A stretch of 64,000 bases of DNA, taken from positions 2,660,501 to 2,724,500 of the forward strand of contig NZ_JAUTAR010000001.1 in assembly GCF_030818695.1 (NCBI RefSeq). Reading direction: 5' to 3'. The stretch comes from Chryseobacterium sp. SORGH_AS_0447 (lineage in GTDB: Bacteria; Bacteroidota; Bacteroidia; Flavobacteriales; Weeksellaceae). Positions within the stretch are counted from its first letter, which is position 1. Each line of letters begins with the position of its first letter. A program made the translations under genes and the position numbers. Below are positions 62,650 through 64,000 of the stretch, in pieces. The notes under the pieces are model-generated. The model made no database searches and was not told where the DNA came from. It saw only the letters and a list, made by a program, of their open reading frames with translations.

Positions 62650-62847
62650 ATGCCAAAATTAAAAACGAAATCAGGTGCTAAGAAACGTTTTGCTCTTACC
62701 GGTTCCGGTAAGATCAAAAGAAAGAATGCTTTCAAAAGCCACATCTTAACTAAGAAAGAAACTAAGCAGAAGAGAAATCTTACGCAAACTTCTTATGTTG
62801 CTTCTGTGGACGAGAAAAGCGTACTTCGTCAATTAGCCATTAAGTAG
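62650..62847 (+). CDS. rpmI: 50S ribosomal protein L35
   Basis: The 65-aa protein has the L35 sequence pattern [20 protein letters not shown] and [20 protein letters not shown], highly basic. Start is ATG 62650; an in-frame extension back to 62575 lies in the leader and is rejected. rplT follows 119 bp later. infC, the usual first gene of this operon, is about 1.4 kb upstream with another gene between. Confidence 0.97.
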   Translation: MPKLKTKSGAKKRFALTGSGKIKRKNAFKSHILTKKETKQKRNLTQTSYVASVDEKSVLRQLAIK

Positions 62848-62966
62848 TTTTTATAAATCTATATTCGGTTTATAAGAATTCAAACAAATTCAACATTTTA
62901 ACCCTGAAATGGAGCCCCTAAGAGTAATGTAACCATTACCGCACATTTCAAAAAAACAATTAAATT

Positions 62967-63311
62967 ATGCCAAGATCAGTAAATGCGGTAGCTTCAAGAG
63001 CTCGCAGAAAGAAAATTTTTAAGCAAGCTAAAGGTTTTTTCGGTAGAAGAAAGAACGTTTGGACAGTAGCTAAAAACGCGGTAGAAAAAGCAATGCAATA
63101 TGCTTACCGTGGTAGAAAAGAGAAGAAAAGAAACTTCAGAGCCCTTTGGATTACGCGTATCAACGCAGGAGCCAGAGAGCACGGAATGTCTTACTCTCAG
63201 TTTATGGGAGCTCTTAAAAAGAACAACGTTGAGCTTAACAGAAAAGTTTTAGCAGATTTAGCAATGAATCACCCTGAAGCTTTCAAAGCAGTTGTAGATC
63301 AAGTAAAATAA
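62967..63311 (+). CDS. rplT: 50S ribosomal protein L20
   Basis: The 114-aa protein is a typical L20: [60 protein letters not shown]. The basic N-terminal arm binds 23S rRNA early in assembly. The 119-bp gap before it holds GTAATG-TAAC-CATTAC, a small hairpin. A terminator follows at 63336. Confidence 0.97.
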   Translation: MPRSVNAVASRARRKKIFKQAKGFFGRRKNVWTVAKNAVEKAMQYAYRGRKEKKRNFRALWITRINAGAREHGMSYSQFMGALKKNNVELNRKVLADLAMNHPEAFKAVVDQVK

Positions 63312-63335
63312 TGTAAAATTTTTGTTATCAATATA

Positions 63336-63367
63336 AATCCTGGGTTTTTTGCTCAGGATTTTTTTAT
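63336..63367 (+). terminator. terminator after rplT
   Basis: AAATCCTG pairs with CAGGATTT around an 11-base loop, followed by TTTTT. Confidence 0.82.
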
Positions 63368-63412
63368 TATTTACATTTGTTCATTATTAAAAATGTAAAA
63401 TTTTCTTCACCC

Positions 63413-64000
63413 GTGAAAAAAATAACGACTCTACTGCTACTTTCTTTATCATCATATAGCCTGCAGGCACAAAGTTTTATCCAGGCTTATAAAAACAGGG
63501 CCGACCAGGTATCACAGACCAATGTTACCAATATTTTGCAGGATTTTCAGAATCTTGGAGTAAAAACAACCGGCTCTGCCGCCAATACCAATACGCTGAA
63601 CTGGCTCAAGGCGAAATACCAGGCGATGGGTTACACAGCCAGCCAGATTACGGAAGACCCGTTTACTTTCGGGAGCAATGTAAGCTCGAAAAACCTGATC
63701 GTTACCAAGACCGGAACAGTCTATCCCAATATTTATGTTATTATCTGCGGGCATTATGATACCATCACAGGCCCGGGAGTAAGTGACAACGGAAGTGGTA
63801 CCGCTATTCTTCTGGAAGCCGCAAGAATCCTGAAAGATATCCCTACAGAATATTCTGTTAAATTCATCCATTTTTCCGGAGAGGAACAGGGACTTCAGGG
63901 AAGCGCGCATTATGCTGATAATGTAGTTTTCCAGAATAACGTACGACAACTGAATATAAGACTGGTTTTCAATATTGATCAGGTAGGTGGGAAAATAGGA
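63413..64000 (+). CDS. secreted M28 family peptidase, N-terminal part
   Basis: The frame opens at GTG 63413 (MKKITTLLLLSLSSYSLQAQ, a signal peptide) and runs off the window. About 196 residues are visible. Zinc-site motifs of M28 aminopeptidases are present in order: CGHYDTITGPGVSDNGSGTA with metal His and Asp, SGEEQGLQGS with the catalytic and metal Glu, and FNIDQVGG with a metal Asp. It should act outside the cytoplasm, and a C-terminal T9SS domain may lie beyond the window end. No forward ATG upstream gives a better start. Confidence 0.88.
   Translation, partial: MKKITTLLLLSLSSYSLQAQSFIQAYKNRADQVSQTNVTNILQDFQNLGVKTTGSAANTNTLNWLKAKYQAMGYTASQITEDPFTFGSNVSSKNLIVTKTGTVYPNIYVIICGHYDTITGPGVSDNGSGTAILLEAARILKDIPTEYSVKFIHFSGEEQGLQGSAHYADNVVFQNNVRQLNIRLVFNIDQVGGKIG

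Overview
The window reads as a chromosomal segment of a low-to-moderate GC Bacteroidota, most likely a Chryseobacterium-like member of the Weeksellaceae. The reasons are the -7 promoter boxes of the form TAnnTTTG, A-rich TAAAA-type ribosome-binding regions instead of Shine-Dalgarno sites, secreted proteins with a type IX secretion (T9SS) C-terminal domain, bacillithiol-linked proteins (YfiT, YtxJ), OMP_b-brl_2 barrels, and DUF3307/SatD and Crp/Fnr families typical of that group. The genus is an inference. No rRNA, intact tRNA, CRISPR array, prophage or insertion sequence was seen.

Layout. 1-6.8 kb: the end of a MocR-type protein, then the 'ligase-associated' DNA repair set (MBL exonuclease, ATP-dependent ligase, Lhr-like helicase, PdeM). 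6.8-17 kb: mostly single metabolic genes (GNAT, nucleoside phosphorylase-like, DsbA/FrnE-like, MFS, MBL hydrolase, CatA-like acetyltransferase, aldo/keto reductase, beta-hydroxyacid dehydrogenase, DoxX, PPOX stress protein), separated by a 149-bp repeat that occurs in tandem. 17.1-28.7 kb: an all-minus-strand general-stress block (DUF6766, FAD/Rieske oxidoreductase with a frameshift, small lipoprotein, two SDRs, CinA-like, Zn-alcohol dehydrogenase, HPII-type catalase, YciE/DUF892 ferritin-like, KGG-motif disordered protein, two Crp/Fnr regulators, second small lipoprotein). 29-31.6 kb: a tight five-gene minus-strand operon with YfiT, a DUF1569 protein, YtxJ and a third Crp/Fnr regulator.

31.8-43.1 kb: DEAD helicase, pncA, a frameshifted small membrane protein, an RsuA/RluB-type pseudouridine synthase with a long disordered arm, aroB, three tandem outer-membrane barrel paralogs, purF, purC, DUF3307 and SatD/HTH. 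43.3-49.6 kb: a secreted endonuclease I and a secreted metallopeptidase (both T9SS cargo) either side of an acyl-CoA dehydrogenase. 49.9-51.8 kb: a four-gene operon of MazG-like pyrophosphohydrolase, thioredoxin-like, DUF4230 and a small hydrophilic protein. 52-56.6 kb: leucine operon leuA-leuC-leuD-leuB on the minus strand. 56.7-64 kb: an unknown TPR-like protein (frameshifted), thrS, infC, an alpha/beta hydrolase lying between infC and rpmI-rplT, and the start of a secreted M28 peptidase.

The most interesting signals are: (i) two promoters in the stress block that carry the same 14-bp palindrome ATGAY-N4-RTCAT at an identical distance from a TAnnTTTG box, the geometry of a Crp class II activator, beside three crp/fnr genes; (ii) two copies of TATAAG-N8-CTTATA, one overlapping the satD promoter and one inside the preceding terminator; (iii) a shared CACTTAAAATAT-like leader directly upstream of several stress genes; (iv) the 149-bp tandem repeat family; (v) a non-canonical AUA start inferred for infC; (vi) three genes each broken by one base, two of them clearly in homopolymer runs, which may be assembly errors or real lesions.
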